Made by a program: the position numbers and the translations under genes. The notes under the pieces are model-generated. The model saw only the letters and a program-made list of their open reading frames with translations. It was not told the DNA's origin and did no database searches. A DNA stretch of 64,000 bases from Onchocerca volvulus (taxonomy: Eukaryota; Nematoda; Chromadorea; Rhabditida; Onchocercidae): assembly GCA_000499405.2 (NCBI GenBank), contig HG738137.1, positions 24,270,798 to 24,334,797 of the forward strand, read 5' to 3'. Shown here in pieces: positions 1 through 13,648 of this stretch (position 1 is its first letter; each line of letters begins with the position of its first letter).

Positions 1-630
1 TAAAGTGAAATATATAGTTCCTACAAAATTTCCGAACTATTAGTATCAAAAAATATTGGCAATCGATGTGGCTTTGTGAAATTTGAAATCAATACACATA
101 ATGATCATTGAAGCTTCAAATGAAGAAAAGATCGAATTTGATTAACAAAATATATGTAAAAAGCTGCTAAGTAGAATATTTTGTTTAGAATATTCTACAA
201 CGACAAAATTGCATGTTTTTATATAAAATTAGGAAGGGATCAAATCTTCATTCAAAAAGAATCATTTCACACATATTCCTTTCTAATAGTCATTAAAAAT
301 AATTGAAATTTATAGTATTCATCTAACGGGGAATAAAAATCCAAGATTACCAAAAAAAAAAAAATTGAATAAAATTGATTCTGACATAATTTTCCTTCTA
401 TCTCGTTAACTAATTCAAGAGCTAGAAAAAGAAACTGAAGCTCAAGCAATTATCTAATTTGTGCTTATCGAATAGCAGATATCGCGCTCGGATGTCCTTA
501 ACTCGCAATGAGCTCCATAGAAAATTAGTAATAGAAAAAATAATTCTCAAATTATTACAACCCACAATTCATTAAAGATTTCAAGAAATCCTTCTAGAAG
601 TGTAGATCAGAAATTCAGTATAAAATTTAC
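1..630. other. No exon supported; probably last intron of app-1
   Basis: The app-1 exon that ends at 631 is followed on the minus strand by a good donor (GAG|GTAAAT), so the coding sequence continues. I searched the minus strand of this stretch for the expected C-terminal 40 or so residues and found no convincing match. The last exon most likely lies before position 1. The sequence is AT-rich intron-like DNA with short poly-A runs. Confidence 0.5.
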
Positions 631-3600
631 CTCCTCCAATGAAAGCAAAGTTTTGTCTACCAAAGACTTCTGTATTGGTACAAAGGTTAATGGTGAGAAC
701 GTGAGGAAATTCTCTGCATTTGAACGCACTTTATCAGCAGCTACAACCTGAAAAAAAAAGAAAAAAAAACACATCTCAGTAACATAATTAATAATTGACT
801 AAAATTATCGTAATTATATGAAGAAAATTAAAGATATTTTTAGCTAACTTATATCTCTTTTTCATATTATCGCACTTTTAATGCAAATATCTAAAAAGAT
901 ATTTGCATAAAAATCTTGCAGATGCCAATATAAAAAACAAACCTATCTTTCCCTAAACTTTTCATGACATAAAATCATAAAAGTTTTGAAATCTAAACCA
1001 AATATTCTTTATTAAGCGATTTTCAAATTAATTTTGATGGATTAAGAGGAAAAATATTTTGAAACGACGGATGATCAAAGTTATATAGTTCACAGAACTT
1101 TCAATACTATTATTTATCAAGCTAACTTCATAACAATTTTCAATTCTTATGCCCCATTTGCCTTCAGCGTAGAAACCAGGTTCAATTGTTATCACATGTC
1201 CTTTACGAATTCCACCTTCTTTTTCGTATTTGCGAAATGTAATACCAACTAAAAAAAATTTAATTTACAAACGAGCAAAAAATACAAAAAATCGAAATTA
1301 AAGACATTGAATGCTCAAAAAGCAATATTCATGAGAACTAAAATTACTTTGAAAATGATAAATAATAGAAGACTTCTCTTATCACTCAACTCCACTCCCG
1401 AAATCATTTTCAGCTTTTAAAGATGCTATAAGGACGGATAAAGAAAAATATTATGAGAAAGTTAACTTCAGAATACACAAGCACCATTAAAACCATCGAT
1501 TAAGTCTTGCTACACCAGTAATTCTGAACTTCAGCAATTCTCAATTTCTTATACATCACTTTATAATGTTCATTTCTATTTCCTAATCAAAAAAATTCTA
1601 ATTTCTGCCTAATTCCAACCACTTTCACTCCATCAAATTTTTATTTACCTGGTCCTTCATGTACATTTAAGAAATGTCCGACACCGTGGCCTACGCCATG
1701 CTGAAAATCCAATCCATCATTCCAGAGATATTGTCTTGATAATGCATCCATACGTATTCCTGAAAATCTTTAGTTGCATATGCGCATATAATAAGGAAGC
1801 TAAATTGACCAATAATAGTAAACGCTAATTTTATGAATCTAAAGAACCAGCAAAATGCATGTAAAATCCAAAATATATATGAAACTTAATGAAATTAAAA
1901 CACTAGATCAGAATTCAAAATTTAAATAAATGAATTTTACCATTTACACCATCAGGAAAAATGAGCTTAGCATTAGCAATATGTCCTTTAAGCACCAAAG
2001 TGAACATTCTTTTGAATTCCTCGTCTTTATTATCTGGAAAAGCAACTGTTCGGGTTACATCGGTTGTTCCATCGCTGTAAATTTCATATTTGGTTCACTT
2101 TTCAACTCCGAAACAGCACCATGTCATCTAACGACTTAAATTATAGAAATTACCGGTAATGTCCACCAGAATCGAGTAAGAATATGCATGAACTGGTTAG
2201 CAGTTGTTCACCCGTAACTGGAGTACTTTTATAATGCGGCAATGCGGCATGCTCATTCACTGCTGCTATTGTTTTAAAACTTAAATCAACAAACAGAGGT
2301 TGCTTGCTACGAAATTCATCCATCTTTTCACCAGCAGCTGCCTATAAAATATGAATATGTTTCACAATAAATCATGATAAATCATAAAAGGCAAAGAATA
2401 ATAAATGATATCTATTAATTGAGATTAAGTAAAGGTACTTCAGTAATCTCCTTTCCAGCAGCAATTTGCTCTTCCAACCAGAGAAGATATTCAATTATTG
2501 CAGCACTATCACGGATCTGGAATTGATATTGAAGGGAATGAATATAATTATCCTGTTTCATAAAATACAATTTCAAATTCCCTGAATAATACACTACAAA
2601 AAAAAAAAAAAAAAAAAAAATTAGAGATCCCAAATTCAATGCTTCTTAGAAAAATTATCATTGAAATTCTTAAAATATTTGACCAGTATTTTGACAAAAA
2701 AGAGATATAATACATATTAAAAGAACTAATACTGCAAAATTATTTCAGAAATTGAATACTTAGTTTGTAAAAAACATATTTATATCATTTTCAGAGAGAG
2801 CATTGAATGCCTGAAGAAACTTACACTTGATCTTCTCATCCCACATAATTCCGACTCATTCTTTATAGCCTTTATAAACTGAATAGGTGAAACTAATGAT
2901 ACGCCATCATCTGGTTCGACCAAAGATCCCAATTCATAATTTGTTGAGTCTGGGATGCAAACCTTAACAAACATTGATAAATAAATTATTCTTGCACTGA
3001 AGATAAATGATTATAGGAGGAGCTAATAATAAACTTTCAGAATGAAGAAATACTATAGTTCAGATTTTCAAGAATTCCATAAGTTTCAAACTCTACCATC
3101 CTCTGCAATAAATTATGGACTCAACTTTCTGAACGAAAATTTATCACTTCATTACAATCAATTTGTAGAAAAAAGAAAATTTAATTTTATTTTTAAAAGA
3201 TTCAGTCCTTCTTTCCATCGAAATTTTCATCTCGGTTTTATTCATTTATTCTCCAGAAATATTCATATGTTTTCAATCAATCAATCGAACTGAATTATAC
3301 TTACTTTGTAGTGCCCTTTATTGCTTTGAAGCCAATTTTCAATCCATTCAGTTGCTTCATTATATTCGTGAATAACAATATTCGCAAGATGACTAAGTAT
3401 TACATCGTTTAATTTTCGTTTATTTATAAATAAATGTATCTCATCCGGAGTCATGAAAACAATGGCGTAAGTAACCGGATTATATGGGATATCTGAACCA
3501 CGAATGTTCAGTAACCCTAAAACGTGAAAAACTGAGAAATTATAGGGTTAAAATTCAACAAATATTATTGTCGATGACAAAAGATTGAAATGAAGAGTCA

Positions 3601-5825
3601 TTCGTTGATTTAAGCATGAATATTGAGTACAAACTGAATCGAATAACGAATATACTACTGCTACTTACAAGCGATATCATCCAGCTCGGTAAAAATCGCA
3701 GTATTACAGCCTTTTAAGTGTAATTCGTGTCGTATTTTCTCAATTTTCTTGCTTATTTCCATTCCATGTTCACTTTCTTTCATCACTAAAATCTGAAATT
3801 GAAAGTGTGAAGAAAATGCATCGCAACTGAAATGTCATGAGAAGACACTTAGTCCCAATCTTTAAGTGAATGTTACCTGATTTTGCAACGCCATGTAGAT
3901 ATGTATATATTAAAGTCTCACTTTCCTGTCATTGTCAATTTTAAGTTGAATTTAATAAATCAAAAAAGGAAAATATCTAACGTTTTAACAGTTATGATTT
4001 AAGTTTCTGCTCAAACAAATATATGAAACTTACTCTCCCAAAATATTCTTCCGGTCTATCATGCCATAAATAATCGACCAAATTACCTTTCAAAGGTACA
4101 ACATTGATATCAACTTTTTTTAGCAAAGCCATTACTCGTAACGCCTCAGCTAACAAAAGACCAAATGAAAAGGCATTAAGTTCATAAGATCGCAAATACT
4201 ATAACATGTGAATATAAAACTATAGAAAGTAATTTTAATTTCGAAAATTTTCATTTTATTATAAATGCATTGCAGGTAAATGATATTACCTTGTCATTAA
4301 AAAAAAAGAAAAAAAACGAATTCAATCGCAATCTGTTAAAGAAAAAATTACATCATAAGTTAAAATGATTGAACATACCATGTCTGTACAGTTGTGGGTC
4401 GAAAGCTACCCGACTACCTTTGCTTAAATTTCGAATCATCCAGTCAGTTGGTGAAATTGCATCTAGAACACAATCTTTCATCAGTTTCCATCCTGGTTCC
4501 AGTTCAATTTGTGCCTAAATTCTAGATGAAGTCGAAGCCAACGGTGATAGTAATTTGGGACAATTTAAAAACTGATAAACTTAAATAAATTTAATTTCCA
4601 ACAAATAACTCGATGTAAATCATACTATTATACCTGGATGAAATATCGACCATCAGTCCAAAGCATTGCTTCTTTTAGTGTTATTAATGCAAATGCATTT
4701 GATCCGGAAAATCCAGTGAGGAAACGAACACGGAAATCGCGTCTCGAAATATATTCGCTCTGGAAAATTGCAATAATAATGACGTTTATTAGAAATATTA
4801 AATATTCATTATTTACTAATAGAAGATGAAAATTAGATAAGTTAGTTCTGAAGAATCGAAAGGATTTTTAGTGTATTTGAAAATGAGCGAAACGATTCAC
4901 AGCAAAAGAAAAGATTTTATTTTATTTATTTATTTATTTATTTTTTTGATCCAAAGGATTGCTTGGTGAAAGGCCAAATGGATTCGAGGGACTGAAAGTT
5001 CCAGATTAATTAAGAGAATCTTTAAAAAATCATTCAATCCTAGCCTAAGGCATGTGATATTACAATTCAAATTGAGGATAGGTCCGACAAAAAAAAAAAT
5101 TTGAGGATGATAAACAGCATATAACAATTTTAATTTTTATGAAGTATGCGTTGTGCACAGATGTAATGCACTTCATCTATAATTGAAGATAAAACTGAAT
5201 GAGAACATCAAATATTTAAAGAAATTACTAAATGATAAATAGAAAACATTAAAGCGCATCTTAAACATTATACAAAAGTATTCAGTTTCAGGAAGCAAAC
5301 AATTCTTAGCTTATTTTTTATGGCAGTAATATTCCAATTGGAGAAATATTCCGATTGGATGATCCATTAAAGCCAAATATTTTTTTGATTAACCTAATCG
5401 ACAGTTAAATTTTGTTTAAATTGAAATATTTACAATGGCTAATAAATGAACAAAAATTTTCGCTCCTTTTTTGAAATTACCATTGAAATAAGCAATAAAA
5501 TGATCGATTTTTATCTGTGCTGATAAATTCTTTCTACTAAAACAGAGCTCTCACTTTCTCAGTTCGGTCCTCAATTTATGATTGGTTGACAATTTCTAAG
5601 ATCCCAACAAAATACATTACTACCAATCACTTTATCTCTACTTAATTTGTGTAATTTTAAATAAAATTTTGAAAAAATCATAAAATTACAAACCTGATGA
5701 GCATCGGTACTTGGCAACAAATACGCATCAATAGCACCACAAGCATTCTTAACAATATCATCATGTGTGAATAACGCTCGGAATTCTTCCAATTTTCTAT
5801 TCGTTACACCATCTGTCAGATCCAT
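631..5825 (-). CDS. app-1: Xaa-Pro aminopeptidase 1 (aminopeptidase P), 3' end cut by window
   Basis: Removes the N-terminal residue from peptides with proline in position 2; a cytosolic dimeric metallopeptidase of family M24B. Thirteen exons chain without a phase break: 5694-5825, 4634-4759, 4379-4514, 4034-4149, 3669-3792, 3305-3516, 2825-2962, 2439-2516, 2154-2341, 1941-2074, 1649-1759, 1127-1248, 631-747, giving 578 residues; family members are about 615-620, so about 40 C-terminal residues are missing. Two creatinase-like N-terminal domains are followed by the catalytic pita-bread domain. Metal ligands are visible: two Asp in [17 protein letters not shown] (about 411 and 422), His in [17 protein letters not shown] (about 486), and Glu in TIEPGFY and GIRIENC. 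The start is [15 protein letters not shown], a few bases after a TTTCAG site, consistent with trans-splicing. No signal peptide, so intracellular. The end of exon 3/start of exon 4 was set by phase. Confidence 0.95.
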
Positions 5826-7349
5826 ATTTCCTGAAATCTACAATGTAACTGCAAAATTGATCACAAAAAAAAATTAAATTAATCGTAATGATCGATGACG
5901 ATTTTGAATTGGAAATTTTTGATTTAATAAAAAAATTGTGTCTTTTAATCTTTCTTTTATTATTTTCTTAAAGCAATATTTTGATGAAAATTCTATTTCG
6001 CTACATAAAATCTTTTTTATTCTCATTGAAATTATAAACAAATTCTAATAAATCTTCTTCCTTTATATTTTTTACGTCTCTCCTGAAATCGTTTAAAATC
6101 TTATTCCAGCAAATCAATATATTCAACATATTTCAATAAATCCAACTATTATAAAATCATCAATTATCTCAAAATCATTAATTACTTTATTGTTATCCCT
6201 ACTATAGCACTGTATTAAGAGCAATTTGTTTTCCAGCAACGAATAGTGAAAATTCAAAATAAAAACACCGCCAAAGTATCAAAAATTAAGAACAAATCAA
6301 TTCTACATCAAAATTAAAATTTCAAACTGATAATGAATGGAAGAAAGAAAAATTTCAAAAAAGAAAAAATGAGCGAAAATTAAAATAATAAATTTCTAAA
6401 TTTAAATTTGAAAAAATGAAAGAAAAAAAATTGCATTTACAAATTTGCAATAAGCAGGAGTGAACAAGGAAAAGATGCGAAAAATTGTTAATGAACATGG
6501 ACGCAAGATGGTTGAAACAAAACCAGTAGTGCCAACAAGGATGAAATGGAACCATGAAATGGAACCAGAGGTACCAAAAGTTGAAACATAGCCAGTGTAC
6601 CAATAAGAATGAAACAAAACCAATGGTACCAACAAAACTTCGGCAGAACCAGTGGTACCAACAAAGTATTATATCTAATCGTACCACTTTTTTAACACCT
6701 CAAAATAAAACATCTAAAGTTACGTGGAAAAACAAATTGATAGGAAAGAAAAAGAAGCCTTTGCATTTGCTTTTTTAAATTGCTTAGCCGTGAATTACCG
6801 TGTCAACTATTATTATTTAATACATTTAGAAACCGGTTGGTACCATTAATTGGTACCATTAACGCTCCCACAACCTGTATCATTGGTGTCTGAATTTGGT
6901 ATTTTTTGTGAGTGACATTTAATTCAAGCAGAGATTTAAAGGTCGCAATTCCATTGATGGTAACATCGGAATGATAAATCAAAGTCTTAGTTGGACAGAA
7001 GATGAAGATATGATGACCTATTTCGATATTCTAATTTATCTGATTTTCATGATATATTATTGTTTGACTCTCGTATAAAAGGCAACTTTTGCATGTAACG
7101 ATATTTTATGTATTATTAAAATTATGTAAAAGACAATAATTAAGTTAAGAAAGTTTATAATTAACAGATGTTTTTAGAGTAAAAGTTTAAATTTGAAATA
7201 CAAACTATCTGTAGTTTGACCTTTGCCTTTTATTAATTCTTATTTGATTATATTTTGATGTTATTTATGCTATAACTTGCTTTTTAATTAATTCAAATTT
7301 TTAGCAAAATCGTGTTCGATTGGTGATCGATCATAAAACGAATGAACTA
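5826..7349. other. Divergent intergenic region
   Basis: Lies between the 5' end of app-1 (minus) and the 5' end of the SANT-like gene (plus), so it should hold both promoters. I see no conserved promoter motif. A splice acceptor (TTTTTAG, ending 7304) precedes the plus-strand ATG by 45 bases and could be a trans-splice site. A degenerate tandem repeat is described separately. GGTACCATTAA is repeated at 6839-6862. Confidence 0.6.
6511..6667. repeat. Degenerate ~30-bp tandem repeat (ACCAGTGGTACCAACAA type)
   Basis: About five imperfect units of roughly 30 bp, each with a version of AACCAGTGGTACCAACAA preceded by a GAAACAAA-like stretch (units near 6511, 6541, 6580, 6611, 6641). The run leaves long open frames on both strands that are repeat artefacts, not genes. 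The shared GGTACC/CAAAACC flavour recurs in an intron at 31415-31497. Confidence 0.75.
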
Positions 7350-10300
7350 ATGGCTGATAATGAGACTGATATACAAAACGAAGCTATTAGTGATCAACAA
7401 CAAAAACCATCGACTTCTGAATCATCACTCCGGACAACCACGACTGTTCAGAATGAAGAAGGTATTGAATTATCACCAGCTGAAGATCTCTTTTTTTTGT
7501 TTTAAATTTAAATTTTATATAATTTGACTGAAAAATTTTTGTACTATTTACACAATAACAAATATAAGAATCAATTTTTATATCTAATGAGAATTGCACA
7601 ATCAATCTACTTTAAAACAATATTTAATGTCAAAATGAAATTTAATGAATATATAGAATTTTGGAATAAATGTGATATCATAACATTAAAATCATTAACT
7701 TTGAAAAAAATTAAGTTTAAAAAAAATATTATTGGTTTTTTTTTCTATGCATTTCATTTTATTGTAATCATATTCCAGTTGAAATCCGACAAAAAAGAAA
7801 TCGTTGGGAACGGACATCCAGCGATCGATCTCGAAAAATAGTTGGCGCAAGGGAAAATGTACAAGAGGAAAATTTTTTTCTGCAGTTTTGCTTCTCTTTT
7901 TTCCTTTTTTTTTTCTTTTTTTTTTTTTGCAATAAAAATGGAAAAACAACATCATCGTATTTCTTTGTTCTTAATATCTTTGTGACCCTTAACTAAGCCA
8001 ATGTTCATCTTAATTGTTTTGTGACCCTTAATCATACGCCCTAACAAAAGCGTCCTCTTCTATCATTTTATAGGAGGGATGTCAACGAGAGCGGTTTAAT
8101 GCTCTCATTCGGGTTTTTAATTTCCTGAATATTACTGAGTAAATTTCAAGTGTGAATTCTTAGTGTACATTTTAGGTTCTAAGTGGGAAATTCGATTTTG
8201 GTGATCGAGACGAAAAACCGATATATAATATCAATTTGCCACCTTTGAAAGAGGTAGCAATGATTCGTTTTGTTTTTCTAAAGCTAATTGTTTTGTTTAT
8301 TTTCAGAAATCAGTAGGTTGTTGTGGACAAATATAATTTTTATTTTTTCGATATAATTTATGGCTTACTATTACTAACAAAGAAATTTTATTAGGATGAA
8401 GGCAAGGAATGGACAATCGATGAGTTGAAAACTTTGCATGACTGTATAAATTCGTAAGTTAATGTTAATATCGGAAATTTCTCACTCAATTTATTTCAGA
8501 ATGGAGCAACTTTTTTCTCATTTATGATTTTGTTGTTAATTCATTACTTTTAGCATGCATTTTTGGAATTCATAAAGTTTCTGAGTCATATACAAGAAGG
8601 TAAGATCAGTTTATGGAATAATACAAAGGTGTCATTTTAAACCATATCATTCCTTTTCCGTTATTTTCCGATATTTTGAACTGCAGGATTTGAGCAAAAG
8701 ATTTTTAGTGATAGTTCAGGTAATTTGATTGGAAATGATATCTAAATTAAATTAGAATATTGGAAAATATTTTATCTATTGATTTTTGCACGTCATTTAG
8801 TTATGGCATAAATGATAATTGCCTGTTCCATGCCGCAAAAAATATTCCGAATCGTTCAATGTTTGATATACGTGAAAAAATTTCTGGAATTCGTGAATTA
8901 TCTCGACTAAGACATGAGATGCGAATTGAAGCGCGAAAGACAGAATGGTTGAAGAGAGTCACATTACCTTCCAAAACTAGTGAGGTAATCTTTGTTTTTG
9001 TTTTCAAAGTTAAATTCGCGAGATTCCATGGCACGATTATTTTATCCAATGATCGCACTGATTTACCTTCTTTTAATTTTAAATCGTTTTGCTTTCGCCC
9101 GATAGGTTGTTAACTCTTTGTTTTTTTTTTTTGAATATTTTAGGAAGAATTGTTGAAAAGATGCTTTTTACTCAGCTTTTCTTATTTTTGTTTGTAGACA
9201 AGGCAACTAGGTCGGACTGCAAGATTTGTTAAAGTGCAGTGATATAAGGTTTATCAAGCATGAATTATGAGAAAATTTTAATAAATCATTTGCTTCACAA
9301 AAGTAGCATGTTTTATGTGTTATGTTGTATATTCATACGTATCCGTTGTTTTTTGGATAGAAGTGAGTGTGAAAATTTATATTTCAGAGAAAAGTTATAT
9401 TTTAAAATGTAGAAGACTTTGTCTTTAGATTCAAGATTGGTCGAGCGCTGTTCGTGTTATTCAGAATCGAAAACGCCGAATCAATGATTATACTGATTCG
9501 GCTCTGTTAGTGAGTATTTTTTTAGAGATTTTTTTTTCTTTTTTTTCTTTTTTTTTTTTTTTTTTGGACGTATATTTCATCGATATTCTACCATATTCAT
9601 TTTTTTAAATCTTCTGTGTACTAGTTTTATAAAAATTATAATTTCATTATTATTATAAATAGAACAATGGAATGAATGCAATATTATTTATAACTGCTCA
9701 AGAATTATCCCAGCACTTTGTAATTTTAATCATAGAATAATTTTGAAAAAATTGGTGTTACATCACTTCGAATTTTTATTATTTCTCTTTGAAATTTCTT
9801 ACTCGGCTGATGTTAAAAATCATAAGCTTTACATGCAAAATTATAAGCTCTTCATGTATAGTTCTTTCAGTTGAATATTTTTCCAGTGGTAATAAATTAG
9901 ATGTGGAGTTTTACATGAAACATCAACGAAAGAGTGAAAAATTTTGGTTTCAGAATTATTTGGCACACGAAATCAAATGTCGACCAGCATCTGTGGATAC
10001 TAGAAAATATTTCAGGGTGACCGATTCATCCTATGCTCGAGGTGCTAATAGAAGACAAGTTGTTGACTGTGCCGATTATTATCGTTTCTTACAGGCATGC
10101 CTCTCAGGAACGGCTATATCAGATTATAAACCTCTTAGTTAGTTTTTTTCTTTAGTTCTGTTTATAATGCTCAATTTAAAAAATCGCTTCAACGGATCCA
10201 TCACTGTCTCAGGTTTAATTTGATACACCTAGATGTTTTGGGAGAGATGGCTGGTTGTTTGAATGGCCAGAATTAACAAGTCTTATACAGTTATGCTTCA

Positions 10301-10795
10301 AATATGATTGATTTTAGCAGATTTAGAGTATTAGATACTTATGCAAAAACACTTTTGTAATTTACTGGTGTTTTTGACTACTTTTAAAGAATTTGTACTG
10401 TTCGAATCTATCTGCTGGAAATCAGTATGAAAAATTGTCTTTATATGCTTTTGGGCTATAAAGTAACTTTTATTTTTTTATCAAACAGAAACATCTTGTT
10501 TGGTTTTTCTCTCTAGTTTTTAAGACAATGAGAAATTTATATGCAGACTGTAATTCATTTTACAGACTGCGCTATAATTCTGAATATTTTGGAAGAAATC
10601 CAAAACGAAGTTGATGATCCAAAACACGAGAAAAGACGACAATTATTGGCTGGGATGTTTCGTGAAATACAGAGCGGTGATTTATCTGATTACGATTTTC
10701 GTGATGCAGTTGGTAATGATGATATGTTATGTGTACAACTGAATCCACTAAGTTTAATGCGTGAAATGTTGGAAACAAGTAATGAGCAATGCTAA
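7350..10795 (+). CDS. SANT/Myb-like domain protein, unrecognised
   Basis: I do not recognise the family by name. Seven exons join in phase: 7350-7461, 7779-7858, 8395-8453, 8801-8984, 9429-9509, 9954-10137, 10566-10795, total 309 residues. The N-terminus (MADNETDIQNEAISD) is acidic, Ser/Thr/Gln-rich and probably disordered; a basic patch (EIRQKRNRWERTSSDRSRK) follows. Residues about 65-115 (start EGKEWTIDELKTLHDCI, end IPNRSMFDIREKI) have the spaced aromatic pattern and Rs..di..ki ending of a SANT/Myb helix-turn-helix. The C-terminal half is charged and helical and ends LMREMLETSNEQC. No signal peptide or membrane segment, so probably nuclear; a chromatin or transcription role is inference only. 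The ATG follows an acceptor ending at 7304. Exon 2 could instead end at 7840, also in phase. Confidence 0.8.
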
Positions 10796-11044
10796 TGCTG
10801 AATCTGCTTATGAAATACAAATTGTTTTAGATCTCAGAATGACCCCGTGTTATAAAAAATTGTGATAATTTATTCCACTTATGATGTTCTGGAATATTTT
10901 TTAGGCTCAAAATGTAGAATTTCTGCTGTTGATTGAAGATAATCCAAAACAAAAAAAAGAAAAAAACAGGTCCATTATCCAAATACATATACTTTTATCT
11001 ATGAAGAAATTTATAATTGTAGAAAACAAAAAGAAAGTAATAAT

Positions 11045-13648
11045 TCAGAAATCGTCATCCTTGCATGTATGTTGTTCCAAAATTTCTGGCATTTTATAAC
11101 CAACCACATCGTATTTTTCAATTTTACATTCGGTTATATCTTGTTGTCGAACCTTTAAAAAGATTATTCTAAACTTAGAACTTGATGTGAGAAGTAGATA
11201 CAATAATAAACTCAAAGTTTTAATGAAAAATGAGATAAATGAAATACAATAAGATGTTTAAAGAATTAGGATCTCTTAAGTAGCAATTTTCTTTCGTACA
11301 GCTCTTCTTAGAGAAAACGTTTGAAATCGACTTAGATTTAAAGATGAAAGAAGAAAATGTTAGGAATGCCGAATTTAGCTACATATGTAAATAAAAGTAA
11401 AATTAACTATGCTTCATTGCTTATTTTTCATTTCTGAGATCAGTTAAGCTTACATCCCGAGGATAAATATTCTCGGTGGTAAGGTCTTTATTCTCATCAA
11501 TATATGTTAAAGTTCTGTATTCATTTCGTTGTTTAGCTATTGGTTTGCTTTGTGCGATTTCATCTGCTCTTTCAAAAAATCGTATTCGTGGTTGTACGTG
11601 CTGTAAAAGAGATTTGAAATTAGTTTTAATCAAACATGTAAAATATTTATTTCAGACAAAAGTCGTGAAATTAACGTCAATATACACGTGAAATTGTTTC
11701 GAAAATCTTCAGGTATGTGACATAGTCCAAAAATGTAATTGGAATAACAAGTATGCTGTAAAATATTATTTATATGTTGTGAAATGTATATTATAAAATA
11801 TGTTATAAAATCGATCGTATTTATTCAAAAAAAATTTTTTTTTTTTTGAAAAAAAAAGATCTGGGAAAAATTTGTATAATAAATGAGATATTACAACAAT
11901 GAATACAATGATTTCAAATAGATCAAAATCTTATAGACGTGATCTAAATTCAGATTTATTATAAAATGTATCAGAAAACTTTAAAGAATTTAATTATGCA
12001 CCTGAAGTGTACCATGTGATGAAGTTTCTTGACTTTTATTTACTTCGAAAGTTTCCTTATCATTGGTCATAATTTCCTCAATATTCTGAATTGATCCCTA
12101 AATATATTCTTAATTAATCATTCTTCCACAAAATATTTTCGTGGGATGAAATCAATTTATTGAGCTTAACGTAATATTGAATGATCAGCAATGAATAGTT
12201 TCATTTAACTCATACAAGAATTAATTTAATAAATTCATAATTTTTAAGTTATCATTCAATATTACGTTTTTTTAATGAAACATTGAATTTCAATATACAG
12301 TTCGAATTTAATTCTATAGTTATTAATTTGATTACTAATTTTGAGACTTAAGGTGAAAATGCATTACTGGCTGTGAACATTGTGTCTCTTCAATACTTTC
12401 TATTTTCGATTCTGCAATTTTCAAATTCTGAAAAATAAGAAACAATTCTTATGTTAGTTAAATTTCTTTTGTAACTTTTAGTAAGTTAATTAAAAATGAT
12501 AAGTTCCTTTTATCGCAAAAATCAAAACAAATAATTTTCATATATAACAGAAATACTTAGTAGAATGACTAATTTCTTGTTTGCTTCATAAAAATTTAAG
12601 GTATCTGTTTTGATTCAAATCAAATATATGATTGTTTTTATCATTTAAAAAATCATATAAAATTTTTATCATATAAAATGCTTGCATAACTTGTCATTAT
12701 GAAACATTGAAATGTTTATTACATCCTTTGCTAAATTTGTCGAATATTTGTTATGAAATGCAAAAATTTAGCTTTTTCTGATGAATTTTCAAATCATTAA
12801 GGATTTATCTCACTCTTTGCTTACTTTCTTGAATAAATTAATCATTGAATCATCTTCATAAGGGAACAATTGATAAGATATGAATCATTGATAAAAGGCT
12901 AATTGTTATTACTATATAATATTGCTTTTATCAATGAAAATATTTCGAAAATGTTGGTAGATATTTATTAAAATTAATAAAATCATATAATTTAGCGTAT
13001 CTCTTTAATCGCAAGCTGATCTTTTTTTTTTTTTTTTGATAATATCTGAAGGCATTTTATTTTATTAAAAATTTTATAATTTTCCTAAAGGTTAAAGATA
13101 AAGAAAAGTAGATATTTACAGGTTGTTCGTGAATTTCAGCTACAATTTTTACTTCTTCCTTCGGTGATTTTTGAAATAATCCGTTGGGAGTAACCGTAGA
13201 TTGTGTATTTTCAAGTTCCATTTCTTTTATTTCTTTTATTTTGGAGCGCTGTGATTCTATCTGTAGTTTTTTTTTTTTTTGTCTTTACTTTACTAATTAA
13301 TTATGTTTTTATAGAAATTAAATATATTTCTGAAATTTAAGAAATTGATAATAATTTAAGTACAGCAAATATTATTTCATATTGATAGAATGATAGTTGA
13401 TAATATACATATAATGAATGATTAAGAAATCCGAAATCATAATGAAATTTAATCCATATGTTTTTAAAATCTAATTGATTTTTTTTGAAAATTCTAGAAT
13501 TACTTAATTTTTCTAAATTGATTTTTTAACTGGAAAAAAAAATTCTTGCTTTTTCCGTAAATTTCTCGAGCTTTGCTTTCTTTTTACAGGCACATAAAGG
13601 TAATAATAGAAATAAAGTTACAACTACCGCTGATAATGTAACAATCAT
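11045..13648 (-). CDS. Small single-pass membrane protein with long charged cytoplasmic tail
   Basis: Unrecognised. Six exons: 13550-13648, 13120-13260, 12368-12427, 12002-12097, 11454-11600, 11045-11152, total 216 residues. The start is the ATG three bases after a TTCAG acceptor at 13652, consistent with trans-splicing. Residues 2-20 (start MIVTLSAVVVTLFLLLPLC) form one hydrophobic segment followed by a CACKKK stop-transfer, so the rest should be cytosolic (or this is a signal anchor). The tail is hydrophilic, rich in Glu, Lys, Ser and Gln, with no cysteine pattern, and ends EQHTCKDDDF. Every intron is in phase 0. The first intron needs a GC donor (AAA|GCAAGA), with the following acceptor CTACAG. 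An upstream exon encoding a lumenal or extracellular part was sought and not found. The gene is convergent with the SANT-like gene, only 249 bp away. Confidence 0.75.

Noticed and set aside
390..600. Candidate last exon of app-1
   Set aside because: Acceptor-like sites exist, but none opens a frame resembling the conserved C-terminus (the nearest gives about 12 residues, then a stop).
6355..6778. Open frames rich in Trp/Phe on the minus strand and Gln/Asn on the plus strand
   Set aside because: They run through the degenerate tandem repeat at 6511-6667 and show repeat periodicity, not protein-like composition.
8553..8719. Two exon-like blocks (HAFLEFIKFLSHIQE and GFEQKIFSDSS) inside the SANT-like gene
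   Set aside because: They join each other in phase but neither the exon before (ends in phase 2) nor the exon after can be joined to them in frame. Skipping both gives a perfect join and completes the SANT pattern.
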